Assembly: GCA_030620095.1 (NCBI GenBank)
Contig: JAUTXW010002101.1
Span: 1-64,000, forward strand
Length of the DNA: 64,000 nt
Source: Kuschelorhynchus macadamiae
Taxonomy: Eukaryota > Arthropoda > Insecta > Coleoptera > Curculionidae
Direction: 5' to 3'
In this document: piece after piece, positions 1 through 9,616 of the stretch
Layout: each line of letters opens with the position of its first letter
Numbering within the stretch: position 1 is the first letter of the stretch
The notes under the pieces: generated by a model
What the model was told of the DNA's origin: nothing
Seen by the model: only the letters and a program-made list of their open reading frames with translations
Database searches by the model: none
Program-made: the position numbers and the translations under genes

Positions 1-339
1 GAAAACCAGATTAAAGTATGTTATACCTCAATTGAAAACGTTAATAAACAGTTGCTAACGCTAAATCAAATAAGTAAAGATTTGCAATTTTTAAATGAAC
101 ATGTTAAAAAGGAAGACAAAAAATTAAGTGATGATATCAACAAAATTAATAAAATAATGGAAACAAATATAAGAGAAGTAATAATTGAAAAACACAAGGA
201 AAAAATTAAACAATTAAGAACTTTTATAAAAAGGTTAGATGATGAAAAAAAAAGAAATCAAAATAGCATTCTTAACAGTAGAACAATTGACCAACTCACT
301 TTGAAGAAAATCAACAATATATTTCCTTGGAAAATATAA
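1..339 (+). CDS. Polinton-associated coiled-coil protein, 5' truncated by window edge
   Basis: I do not recognise this protein. The frame is open from base 1, so the true start lies left of the window. The product is lysine-, glutamate- and isoleucine-rich with heptad-like spacing of hydrophobic residues, suggesting a coiled coil. There is no signal peptide or membrane segment. The stop codon (337-339) overlaps the ATG of the next gene in a TAATG arrangement. Its position just upstream of a Polinton integrase suggests it belongs to that element. It could also be the first half of one protein split from the next ORF by a frameshift. Confidence 0.5.
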   Translation, partial: ENQIKVCYTSIENVNKQLLTLNQISKDLQFLNEHVKKEDKKLSDDINKINKIMETNIREVIIEKHKEKIKQLRTFIKRLDDEKKRNQNSILNSRTIDQLTLKKINNIFPWKI

Positions 340-584
340 TGTCCAGTGTAATTAAGAAATTAGAACAAGAATTAAATAAAACAGAGGAGGAATTAAAAAA
401 TAGTGATAGTAGATCAACTACTTTCTTAACTGGAGAGATAAAAAAATCCTTTAATGCGTTAGAAAAGGAGATTACTAAAATTAGTAAAATTTTAAATGAA
501 AAAAGTTATACAATACAAATTGATAAATTGAATGAATGGGAAAAAACATATAAAAGTTATATTTCGAATTATTACAAAACATAG
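339..584 (+). CDS. small coiled-coil protein of the Polinton
   Basis: About 81 residues from the ATG at 339. An in-frame TTG at 327 is less likely as the start. The composition is again Lys/Glu/Ile/Asn-rich with heptad spacing, so a coiled coil is likely. The ATG overlaps the preceding stop (TAATG), a spacing seen where translation re-initiates. The integrase start follows 42 bases downstream. The function is unknown. It could be a separate small gene or the C-terminal part of the preceding protein after a frameshift. Confidence 0.45.
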   Translation: MSSVIKKLEQELNKTEEELKNSDSRSTTFLTGEIKKSFNALEKEITKISKILNEKSYTIQIDKLNEWEKTYKSYISNYYKT

Positions 585-625
585 AAAGTGAACTTCCTTA
601 AAATTGAATAAACAAGTTTGTTGTC

Positions 626-1557
626 ATGACAACCGTTAAACAGCAAGTCGTTAATGAATTACATAAACCTGCTAGAAAAAACTACAAACGCAGAAGGGTG
701 GTAGTGAAAGGGTTAAATGATCTTTTCAAGCTGATTTGGTTGAAATGTTACCCTATGCCAAATTTAATAAGGGATTTAAATATATCTTGATTACCATAAA
801 TGTATTTTCTAAGTATGTTTGGGCCGAACCGTTAAAATCTAAATCTGGAAAAGACGTAACAGCGGCAATGAAAAAAATATTAATCAGTGCAAAAACTCCA
901 CCAAAAAACTTGCAAACGGATAGAGGAAGAGAGTTTTTCAATGTAAATTTTCAAAATTTGATGCAACAATTTCGAATTAACCATTATAGCACGTTTTCCA
1001 ATTTGAAAGCGAGTATAGTAGAAAGAGTGAACAGGACTTTAAAGAATAATATGTGGAAAATATTTAGCATTCAAGGAAATTACAAATGGTTTAATATATT
1101 AGCGGATATTGTAAAAGATTATAACAATACAAAACATTCTTCAATAGGAATGAAGCCAAAACAAGTAAATAAAACAAATGAAAATAGAATCTTGAAATCT
1201 GCATTTACTCATGCTAAAACGTTAGATATAAAATCTCCAAAGTTTAAAGTGGGTGATCACGTACGAATAAGCAAGCATCGAGAGGCATTTTCAAAAGGTT
1301 ACACACCAAATTGGTCAAATGAGATATTCCACATTAAAGAAGTTAAGATGACAAACCCTTGGACATATTTAATTCAAGACGAAGATAATCAGGACATTCT
1401 GGGTGGTTTTTATGAGCAAGAATTACTAAAAGTAAAGCATACCGATGTGTATCTTATTGAGAAGATTTTGAGAAGGAAAGGAAACAAAGTTTATGTGAAA
1501 TGGTTAGGACTTGATAAAAAATATAATACATGGATTGATAAAAAAAATATTGTTTAA
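626..1557 (+). CDS. Polinton/Maverick retroviral-like integrase with chromodomain, one-base frameshift
   Basis: DDE integrase that inserts Polinton DNA into the host chromosome. The long frame (736-1557) has the catalytic pattern: an Asp in QADLVEM near 733, TDRGREFF near 915, and the Glu of SIVERVN near 1020. The C-terminal 35-40 residues (VYLIEKIL, VYVKWLG, TWID) are a chromodomain, known to guide integration towards modified chromatin. The family's conserved N-terminal stretch (HKPARKNY, KRRRVVVKG) is present in another frame, starting at the ATG at 626. The two frames meet at a T-run near 722-726, where one base appears to be missing. This is either a disabling deletion or a base-calling error. 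Polinton integrase identity is very likely. Confidence 0.88.
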
Positions 1558-1705
1558 TTAAATTGAAATTAAATTTTAGTTAAATTTGTTTTATTTCTGT
1601 TCCTCACTTTATGCTTTAGCTGATACAAATTACAAAGTCTTAATGTGCTAATTAATTTCAAATAAAATTCACATTTACTAAACTAAAATTTTATTAAGTA
1701 AAACA

Positions 1706-1993
1706 TCAAATACAATTTTTATTAAAACGTGTCAAATATATTTTATTTTTATGTTCCTCAGATAATATCGAATCTAGAATAAGTTTACAATCATTTATTC
1801 TTTTTTCAAAACGGAGTCTATCTAAGTACCACATCTGAAAGTTACTCCTACGGGCTTGTCTGTAAGCAAAGCTCCACTTCACTAACACATGCACCTTATT
1901 GTTCTCTTCCAGAAAAGATATTGTTTTCTTCGTAATATTTTCTTTTTGATCCATTTTCATTGTTTTCTTCGTAATATTTTCGTTTTGTTCCAT
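1706..1993 (-). CDS. possible small ORF overlapping the 3' end of the next gene
   Basis: An ATG-started frame of 95 codons overlapping the end of the 1896-2606 gene in a different frame. The overlap coincides with a short internal duplication (NITKKT occurs twice here, KRKYYEEN twice in the other frame). The unshared part (about 1706-1895) stays open for some 60 codons in AT-rich DNA and contains VLVKWSFAYRQ and LILDSIL. It could be a real small gene, a C-terminal extension reached by frameshift or splicing, or chance. I favour an extension but cannot decide. Confidence 0.3.
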   Translation of the reverse strand: MEQNENITKKTMKMDQKENITKKTISFLEENNKVHVLVKWSFAYRQARRSNFQMWYLDRLRFEKRINDCKLILDSILSEEHKNKIYLTRFNKNCI

Positions 1994-2606
1994 TTTGCTT
2001 CAATTTGTTTTCCATTTGTTCAGGATATAAAGCAAGTAATTCCATCATAGTTGAAACATTTTCACTGTTAGGATTTTCTGTTGGACTTATTATATTATAA
2101 ACATGCGTACACAAGTCGCCACAATCAGATGAAATATTATTTTGAAATATTTTGAAATATGTATTGAATTCTTGCCTTTTAAGTATAGATAATCTATAAT
2201 CAATAATTTCCTTTAATCGCCACAAATTGTCCAAAGACTCTTGTCCTAAGTATATGAAGTGTGGGCCTTTTGTAATTTGTAGAACAGGGGTATCATTTAT
2301 TTTCTGAACCTGCAGATGAATGTTGTTTATATTCACACTGGTTTGATCAACTTGAGGAAAGTAGAAATTGTTTACAATAATTCCTTGATGAACACAAATG
2401 TCTTTCCAATTTTCTTCGGTTAGTGCGATTGAAAATCCAGTTTTTCCACCAATTACAATTTTTGGAGAAAAATCATTTAAACTAATGCCAACAAGAACAA
2501 ATTTTGACAAAGAATTATTTAAAAAATAAATTTTTGAATTAAGAAGCGTTTCCAAAGGTTTATGAACCACGGCGTTGTTCATAATGACTAAACGAGACTG
2601 AAACAT
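1896..2606 (-). CDS. uncharacterised Polinton-associated protein, 236 aa
   Basis: It starts at the ATG at 2606, with no signal peptide or membrane segment. The N-terminal two thirds look like a folded beta-rich domain (KIVIGGKTG, FSIALTEENW, HQGIIVNNFYFP). The C-terminus is low-complexity, with a twice-repeated KRKYYEEN segment encoded by a direct duplication of about 36 bases. I do not recognise a named family. Its place between integrase and polymerase, on the same strand as the polymerase, marks it as an element gene. The domain resembles ORFs I associate with insect Polintons, but that is memory, not something the sequence proves. Confidence 0.6.
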   Translation of the reverse strand: MFQSRLVIMNNAVVHKPLETLLNSKIYFLNNSLSKFVLVGISLNDFSPKIVIGGKTGFSIALTEENWKDICVHQGIIVNNFYFPQVDQTSVNINNIHLQVQKINDTPVLQITKGPHFIYLGQESLDNLWRLKEIIDYRLSILKRQEFNTYFKIFQNNISSDCGDLCTHVYNIISPTENPNSENVSTMMELLALYPEQMENKLKQNGTKRKYYEENNENGSKRKYYEENNIFSGREQ

Positions 2607-2671
2607 ATTGTGTTATTCTTGTACTTAAATATTCTCATCCCCACTTTCTTTAAAGTTTCGTTTAAAATGGA

Positions 2672-3139
2672 TTAATGAAAAAATAGATTTCCAGTTTGAA
2701 ATTTATAATAAAGATAAATAATTAAAATGGTAATGTATAAAAATAATGCAAAGTTTAATGTAACACTAATGATGGAAAAGTAATAATTTTTGAATCCGTC
2801 ATAATAATTGGTACAGTTGGGGGTTAAAATTTGTAACTGATTATTTTTAAACTCTAACCTTTCTATCCAATTTGTATCAAAAATAGATCGATTTGGATAA
2901 TGATACAAAATTTTAAAAAATTTACTTGCATTTTCATTTCCATTTATTCGTTCCATCCAACTAATTGTACTATTGTTAATTAATCCAATTTTCATAAATT
3001 TACAATATTTACTTAGAGTGACGTCTGTTTTATTAGAAAAACATATTTCACACTGTGTTACGCCAGGGGGATGATGAACATAAAAAACATTTTGGAAAAT
3101 AAAATAAAGAAGAATAAATTGAGATCTACTGATAGTCAT
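2672..3139 (-). CDS. predicted small membrane glycoprotein of the Polinton
   Basis: 155 residues from the ATG at 3139. Residues about 7-22 (FILLYFIFQNVFYV) form a signal peptide or N-terminal anchor. The middle has several Cys and about five N-glycosylation sequons (NKT, NST, NAS, NRS, NCT). A long hydrophobic segment near residues 122-147 is a C-terminal membrane anchor, followed by a short tail. The layout is a type I membrane protein with a lumenal or outer domain of about 95 residues. The family is not recognised. Membrane proteins are not core Polinton genes, so this is an accessory gene. A role at the cell or particle surface is only inference. Confidence 0.55.
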   Translation of the reverse strand: MTISRSQFILLYFIFQNVFYVHHPPGVTQCEICFSNKTDVTLSKYCKFMKIGLINNSTISWMERINGNENASKFFKILYHYPNRSIFDTNWIERLEFKNNQLQILTPNCTNYYDGFKNYYFSIISVTLNFALFLYITILIIYLYYKFQTGNLFFH

Positions 3140-3237
3140 TAAAACAAATTAATAATAATATTCCAAATTTATTAACATTAAGCAGATACTTTCACCACGA
3201 AAGCAAAAGCAGTTGTAAAAAAATAACAATAAAATAC

Positions 3238-3609
3238 TTAATTTAAATATATGTAAAAGTTCATAAATAAGGATATTAATAATACTATATAAAATGTGTA
3301 GCTTGAAGACTTATTTTGAATGGTTACAATTATTCGATTCCTATTTTTCCATAAACAGTTATTTAAATCACAATTCCTAGCAAATTTCTTATGCTCCACA
3401 ATAGGATCATCATAACTTAACCAATCAAAAATTTCAATACCACAATAAAAACATTTACAAATATCATTGATTGAAGTATAGTAAAAGCCAGCTCCAGCTA
3501 ACACTTCTGGTCTCAATTTTCCTTTCCATTTTTTAAAAGTGGAAAGTCGTTTTTCATATGTTTTAAAATAACTGTTATCAATTTCTTTGTCAAAAGTTTC
3601 TAAGCACAT
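3238..3609 (-). CDS. single-BIR (IAP-like) protein with C-terminal membrane anchor
   Basis: 123 residues from the ATG at 3609. The BIR domain spans roughly residues 17-83: YEKRLSTFKKW at the start, then GFYYTSINDICKCFYC, then the D-P-x3-EH motif and a last Cys. The spacing of the zinc ligands, C-x2-C-x16-H-x6-C, matches the BIR consensus. BIR domains of inhibitor-of-apoptosis proteins bind caspases or their antagonists. Unlike cellular IAPs there is no second BIR and no RING. Instead the last 20 or so residues (FYIVLLISLFMNFYIYLN) are a hydrophobic tail suggesting membrane anchoring. It lies between the glycoprotein and the polymerase on the same strand, so it looks like a captured host gene. 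Caspase binding is not shown by the sequence. Confidence 0.82.
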   Translation of the reverse strand: MCLETFDKEIDNSYFKTYEKRLSTFKKWKGKLRPEVLAGAGFYYTSINDICKCFYCGIEIFDWLSYDDPIVEHKKFARNCDLNNCLWKNRNRIIVTIQNKSSSYTFYIVLLISLFMNFYIYLN

Positions 3610-3675
3610 TTTGTGAAAGACTTATGAAGACTAACTTTGGTTTCAAAAACAACAAATTTAAATACCTTATAATAT

Positions 3676-6600
3676 CTACATAAATATATCTAAATCTTCA
3701 TGTTCTGCATTCCATTGATACAAAGCAATATCTTGGTGTCCCCAAGCTAATGTATTAAAACTATAGGGAATTTTATACCGCTTATCATCTTCGGAACTCA
3801 AAGCCAATTTATTAATTAACTCTGTAAAAATTGTATGTTGTCTAGATCGAAAAACATACATTGAACAAAAGGTTTTAGAATGATTTTCAACAACATCTTT
3901 ATAATGAATAAAATCCAACTGCTTTTTAATTGCACTTTTTTTAACACCTTTTGCTTTTTTTGTTAAACTGTTTTCCGTTTTAATACAATATGCTTTTGCT
4001 CCAGTACCAAAGAAAGTAGTAATGGGTTCACCAGCATATTCATCTTTGAATTTTCCTATAACTGACTTTGTAATAGGCATTTCATGAATATTATTAAATT
4101 CATAATTAGATGTGTCAAATTTGTGAATATTTTTTATCATGTCAGAATAAATATTTGGAGTTGTGACTTCTAAAATGAACGAATCGGTATCGGTGTATAA
4201 AAGTGAAATATTTTCCTGATAAAGAGGTTTTAAAAAATTATAAAAGAAATCATACATGACAGTTTTAGATATATCTAATATTGAGAAGCCTACATATATT
4301 GGTTTATTGTAAGTAACTTGAATCTTTTGCATTTGAATAGCTACCAAGTTTTCAGAAAATATTGTTAAGTCCTTGAAATATGGTTTTGCAATTAAATTCT
4401 CAGCACCATCTTTTCTTCTATTTTTTTCCCACTTTGTAACAAGTCTTACGTCAATTCTCCTATCAACATTTTCCATAGTCTTGCCATAAATACTATTATT
4501 TGCCAACTTGTAAGTATTACGATCAAATTCATTCTTTGAATCATTTCTTAATCTTGAATTCAAGTCTATATATTTTTTCAACCAATCAGATTGAGAAAAC
4601 TGTAAAACTCTATGAACTTTAGTTAACTTGAGTCCATGTTCCAAACATTGTTTTAATAATTGATAGTGAATAACATATTTTGATTTATCATTTAAATTGG
4701 GTATTAATTTTATGCATTTAGAATTTGGCGGTTTAAAGTTTTCTGGACAAAACGGAAAATCGTTATGATAGGAATGTAGACTTGTAGGATATTCTAAATC
4801 AACTTCTAAAACATATCCCTTATTAGATTTTTTAGAAATATTCATAATATTTAAATCATTGATTTCTTTATCTGTTAACCAAACAAAATCTCCCGTTGGA
4901 ATGTGCTGTGACATTGCATAACCATACAAATTTGTTGCATCATAATAAATTATGTATTTAGTTGGCTTTAAAGGATCAAAATTTAAAAGAAATGGATTAT
5001 TAGCTTCAGATTTTCTACAAATGCAAGAGCTCACACCACCGCGAACGCTTTTTTTGAAAAAGTGTATCATATCTGGATCAGTTAACAATTCTAACTCTAT
5101 TCCAGTATAACGCAAACACGCCTCCCAAGATAAACCTGGAAAAGTGTAAAAATGAGCTGGATCGAGCTTATATGTGGATAAACAAGTGCTTCTAAAATTT
5201 TCAAAAATATCTGCCAAAAGTAAAGTATCAGAGAGTAAGTAAACGTCGGAGTATTGACCAAGAGATTCACATTTAAACAATTGCCAAACCTTTACAGCTC
5301 TTTGGTATTCTGCATCACTGATGTGCTCATCCGTTAAAGTATTATAAAATTGGTCTTTTTGAGGTAAAGTTGTTTCTTCTAATTTTAAATAATCATCAAT
5401 ATAATTGTAAGGAAATACACCTTTTTGCCGAATAAGTTTAAATCTTTCTTCATCATTGAAAATTTTTTTTATTTCCTTACATTGTTCATCTTTTAAGCTT
5501 TCAGAGAGTTTTGATAAAGAATGGGATAGAAATTGAAAAGAATCAATAAACCTTAATGATATATTTTTTTTCTTAGACTTTTGTGTCTTTTTATCAAAAT
5601 AGTTATCCACATGAATAAGCTTTTCAAATGAAATATATTTTTCCTTGTTTTGTGCGATAACTGTTAGTTGTTCTTTGTTTAAGCATAATTTTTTAAGAAA
5701 TAGATGAGAATCATAATTACGCAAATTATGCAATATAACTGGAATAAAGTTAGGTATTCTGTAATTTATGTTGCAGAGTGAATGAGCTGGACCTCTATAA
5801 AGACCGGTTATATGACAATGATCTGCAACCCTGTCATTTAAAAGAGGTTTATTACAAATATGACAAACTGTTTCATAGTTATGATAAATTTTGTCCAGTT
5901 CGTTCAAAGGAATCATCTTTTTAGGAGTCTTTAAATATTTATTGTATATGTTATACACATCTCTTTCTAAAGAATTTATAAATAATGTATCACAATTTTG
6001 ACCTCTATATTTTTCAAATTTAGAATAATTATCGTCGAATGAACATTTAATGTAATAGGCAAATGAATGTGGAATATGTTCATATTGTTTTAAGGTGTAT
6101 GAAGTATTAGGATTTTTATCAACATTGTCATTATTTAAAGGCTTTAAAATGCATTCAAAATCTGCATACACCACGAAAGGAACTTTCATTTGTTTATGAT
6201 AATTTACAAATTTCAAAATATTATCATATGAATAGTTTCCAAACTTATCTTTTATTAATTCTTTAGAAGGTAGGTTAATTCGTAAATGATCACAATCATA
6301 GCTATTGTGTTGTAATAAATTTTCTTCTGTAGGGAAATATTGTAAACAACCATCGCAAATATATTTTTTTCCGTGATGTTTAGAAATTTGTGCAGAAACT
6401 AGTTTTGATAAATCTTTAATATAGCAATAATGAAAAGTTTTTTCATCATCATCACTTATTAACAATAAATTGACATGTTGATTTTTTTTATTCGATGAAT
6501 AATAAAGTGGACCAATTACTTCATACCCCTTTTTAGGATTTATAATTTCTAATCCATATACATTAATAGAAATGTTATTTTTTTCTTCAAAAATCTTAAT

Positions 6601-7578
6601 GTTCTTTAGCAACATTGGAAATTCTATACCTGACATATCCAAAACAGAAGAGTAGTGTGGGTAGGATGAAGTTTCAAAATCTAATCCGCTTGGTTGGTGA
6701 AGAGCAGACACAACTGCCCAGGCGAAGCAAAAGTTGTCATCATTCCTAATGTTGATCACAGCTTGACGTCTCTTGATCTCTTGAGGAAGTTCGATAAAAG
6801 ATGAGGCTCTCAGCGGATTGTGCTTGTTAACATTAATTTCCAAATGAAGTAAATTCATCAAAGCCCATCCTGCAACGTAAAAATTAAAAAATTACTTTTT
6901 TTGTTGCTGTTGTAAAATCGAAAATAAATTCTTTACCTGAATCTCTTTCTGCAAATTCGTCAGCTTTCTGGTCAATAATGGTGCAGATTTGCTCTAACAG
7001 TTCTTTTTTCTGATATCCCTGGCAAATGACTTGGAACGGCGCATTAAAAGATTTGACATCATAGCTGTCGCTGCTGGGGTTAAAATAGAAACCGAACAGT
7101 TCCATATTTAGCTTGATACATTTATGTTTCTGCAGTTCTTGATCTATTAGATGTGCAATTTTGTATTCCAAATGTTGAAAATACTCTTTCACATTTATGA
7201 AGTTTTGGTGTGAGGAAATCCTATAAGATATTATTCGTTCCCTGAATGCTGACTTGATAATTTCAACACCTTCCTCCAAGCCTATTTTGGAATTGTTCTT
7301 GTGCACACTAGATCGAAGATGTCCACCCCATAGACTTTGGTTTATATTTTTCTTGCATTCTTTACAATATTTTACAATATTTGTAGAATCTATAAATTAA
7401 GAAAAAAATATTTTAAAAAATATAACATGAAAAATAAAATGTTCTTACCTTTAACAAGCTTTGGTTTTTTCAACCAACTGTTGAGTTTTGTGGAATTTCC
7501 GTTAACATGTTTTTTATTATGTCGCAATAAATTATCCTTTCTAGTGAAGACTTTATTACATGTTACACACTTATGCAT
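3676..7578 (-). CDS. polB: protein-primed family B DNA polymerase of Polinton, three exons
   Basis: Replicative polymerase of the Polinton. The coding parts are 7578-7449, 7389-6937 and 6869-3676, separated by GT-AG introns of 59 and 67 bases. The frame holds across both junctions and gives 1258 codons. The order is: an N-terminal C2H2 finger (CVTCNKVF..HNKKH), a second CxxC/H finger whose codons are split from the first by intron 1, a conserved Polinton N-terminal region, an HNH-like DHCHITGLYRGPAHSLC segment, then the 3'-5' exonuclease (DFE near residue 432, HNLRNYDSHL near 575, YSDVYLLSD near 735). Polymerase motif A is DATNLYG near 838, motif B KLANNSIYGK near 983, motif C YTDTDS near 1086. 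All catalytic Asp are present and no stop interrupts it. The start at 7578 is the first ATG before the finger; a good acceptor (CAG) precedes it, so a leader exon is possible. Confidence 0.93.
6870..6936 (-). other. intron 2 of the Polinton DNA polymerase
   Basis: A 67-base intron, donor G|GTAAAG and acceptor TTGCAG|GA. Splicing restores a single conserved reading frame, with RDSG upstream and WALMNLLHLE downstream. Without it the frame stops. Confidence 0.88.
7390..7448 (-). other. intron 1 of the Polinton DNA polymerase
   Basis: A 59-base intron, donor AAAG|GTAAGA and acceptor TTATAG|ATTC. It separates the first zinc finger from the CKEC...H second finger, and the joined frame is continuous. 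Confidence 0.82.
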
Positions 7579-7762
7579 TTCTGAAGTTTTCTGGATAATA
7601 ATAATAATAAAATTAATATTGTGCATTTCTATTTAGTTAAAGTCAAATTTTGAAAAAAGCAATTGCATTTTTGAAGTTCTTTCTATAATAATAAAATTAA
7701 TATTGTGCATTTTTATTTAGTTATAGTCAAATTTTGAAAAAAGCAATAGAAATTAATTGACT

Positions 7763-8665
7763 TTATGAATCCATTTCTTCAAATGAGTCAACTAATTTGT
7801 CAAAGGCCTGTTTAACATAATTCACCGTACTTTCGTCTCCCTTTTTAATTGTGATCAAATTAGTTAAATTTTGAATAGCGAAACCCAGACACTTAAGGTT
7901 TGCTATTTGTTTTTTATTTTTTTTATTAATTTTAAAATTTTTTTTAATGATAAATGATGGTTTCGAAATTGAATTTTGTTCAACTGGTGAATTATTAGGA
8001 GAAATATCCGAAGTTAAATTTGCATCAATTTGTTTTTCTTGCGGATCAGAATTTACAATAGCAAATGGTGAATTAATAGAAGATATAGCCGAACTTAAAT
8101 TTTGATCAATTTGTTTTTCTTGCGAATCAGAATTTACAATATCATATGGTGAATTAGTAGGACAAATAGCCAAACTTAAATTTTGATCAATTTGTTCTTC
8201 TTCCGAATCAGAATTTTCACTAAACAAAAAGGGAGAGCAAATTGGTCTCGGAGAATTAATTGGCGATTTTAATGTTAAATAATTTGTATTAGATTTTTGA
8301 AAACAAACAATATCCTCATCGCTAGAATTTTGAGTTTCGTCAATGTCATTCAGTCCTTCAAGAGTTTGTTTAGTTTTTGTTGTAATTAAGTCCGATTTGT
8401 TGTCAATAATGTCATTAAGATCGTCAAGAGTTTCTTGTTGACTAGCTGTAAATAAATATTTTTCGTTGTTCTGTTTGTTGGCATTATTTTGAACTTGGCT
8501 ATTATAAATAATTTCATTCAAGTCCTGAATAGTTTGTTGTTGACTAGTTGTAAATACGTCTGTTTCATTGTTTTGTTGGTTTGCAAAATTCTGCATTTGA
8601 GTACATGTGTATAAGTCAAAGTCATTGTCAATAATTTTGCTACTCGATGCCAAAAAATTGTCCAT
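7763..8665 (-). CDS. acidic, internally repeated Polinton protein, 300 aa
   Basis: It starts at the ATG at 8665 (MDNFLASSS); an upstream in-frame codon is weaker. The N-terminal half holds about three copies of a Gln/Asn/Thr-rich unit of some 33 residues (FTTSQQQTIQDLNEI, then FTASQQETLDDLNDI, then a shorter version). The middle holds three copies of a unit of about 27 residues around NSDSQEKQIDQNL and INSP. A basic patch (KKNFKINKKNKKQ) precedes a short, possibly folded C-terminus. It is probably disordered apart from the C-terminus. I do not recognise it. Its position directly upstream of the polymerase on the same strand suggests shared regulation. Confidence 0.55.
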   Translation of the reverse strand: MDNFLASSSKIIDNDFDLYTCTQMQNFANQQNNETDVFTTSQQQTIQDLNEIIYNSQVQNNANKQNNEKYLFTASQQETLDDLNDIIDNKSDLITTKTKQTLEGLNDIDETQNSSDEDIVCFQKSNTNYLTLKSPINSPRPICSPFLFSENSDSEEEQIDQNLSLAICPTNSPYDIVNSDSQEKQIDQNLSSAISSINSPFAIVNSDPQEKQIDANLTSDISPNNSPVEQNSISKPSFIIKKNFKINKKNKKQIANLKCLGFAIQNLTNLITIKKGDESTVNYVKQAFDKLVDSFEEMDS

Positions 8666-9103
8666 TATGAAAAAAAAATCGTAATAACAAATAAAATGCC
8701 ACAAATGTACATAAAAATGTCACCAATATATATAAGAATTAAATCTTGCCAAATAAAAATGTTAGAAATAAAAATAAAAATTGAAAAATTACCAAATAAA
8801 CACAATGTAAACACCAGAAAACTCGCGAGCTCTGCACAGTGTGAATGCAGAAATCAATTGCATTCGTCTCTTCGCTGAGGCGATTTTATATGCAAAAGTT
8901 AATCACATGTGTCCTACTTAAAGTTGAACGACAATCTCTAAAAACCACTTTCCCAAGCCGATCAACTACCTTACCCCCCCTCCCCCCTCCCCCTCCCCCC
9001 CTTCCCCCCTTCCCCCCGGACCCCTTAATTTCCGAGACTCAAATCCCGGCTCCCCAATTTCGGGCTACCCTCTTCAGGTTAAGTTAAGCTAGGTTAGGTT
9101 ATG

Positions 9104-9147
9104 TTAGGTTAGGTTAGGTTAGGTTAGGTTAGGTTAGGTTAGGTTAG
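9104..9147 (+). repeat. interstitial telomeric TTAGG array
   Basis: Nearly nine perfect copies of TTAGG, the canonical insect telomere repeat, preceded by degenerate copies from about 9079. It is interstitial and flanked by low-complexity DNA. Confidence 0.85.
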
Positions 9148-9352
9148 ATTAAAAAAGAAGAAAAGAAAAAAGGAGAAGGAAAGAAAAAGAAGAAGGAAGG
9201 AAAAAGGAGAAGGAAGGAAAAAGGAGAAGGAAGGAAAACGGAGAAACATATAAAAAAGAGAAAGAAGGAAGGGAGAGAAAAAGATAAGGTGAGGGTGAGG
9301 GGGGTTTAGGGGGGGCGAAGCCCCCCTTAGGGGGTTGGCGGAGCGGGGAGGG

Positions 9353-9356
<4 letters not shown>

Positions 9357-9401
<45 letters not shown>
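9357..9401 (+). repeat. homopolymer C run (45 bases)
   Basis: An uninterrupted run of 45 C, preceded by G-rich DNA. It is able to form i-motif and G-quadruplex structures, and its length is likely uncertain in the assembly. Confidence 0.9.
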
Positions 9402-9402
<1 letters not shown>

Positions 9403-9487
9403 AGGCAACTGACAGGGAAAGGGACAGTGAATAAAAAAAAAAAAAAAACTTATGTATTGCAGGTAGTAAAAGTGGTGGTTGATGGGA

Positions 9488-9493
9488 TATATA
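9488..9493 (+). promoter_or_regulatory. TATA box candidate for the 9617 gene
   Basis: TATATA about 125 bases before the ATG. Possible initiators follow: TACAGTAA near 9519 (about 30 bases away, the usual spacing) and TCAGTT at 9541, which matches the arthropod initiator but is farther than usual. Confidence 0.4.
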
Positions 9494-9616
9494 CTTAAGA
9501 ACATCCACTCGACGATCATACAGTAACATTCGCTGTAATATCAGTTGTCGCTATTATTTTAACGTATAACCAAATTTTTTATCAAATAAATCGATCTAAA
9601 TCCAAAGTTCCTAACA

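Larger units (their letters stand above)
8700..9616 (+). other. non-coding junction with extreme base composition
   Basis: No gene seen. In order it holds a C/T-rich stretch (about 8972-9018), a TTAGG array, a pure-purine stretch (9148-9300), a G-run hairpin (GGGCGAAGCCC at about 9310-9326) and a 45-base C run. It may mark the edge of the Polinton, but no terminal inverted repeat could be identified. Confidence 0.5.

Noticed and set aside
9079..9147. A chromosome end
   Set aside because: The TTAGG run is short and flanked by unique DNA on both sides, so it is interstitial.
9139..9529. Two overlapping minus-strand frames with poly-Gly
   Set aside because: Produced by the C homopolymer and purine tract; overlapping frames show no protein-like constraint.
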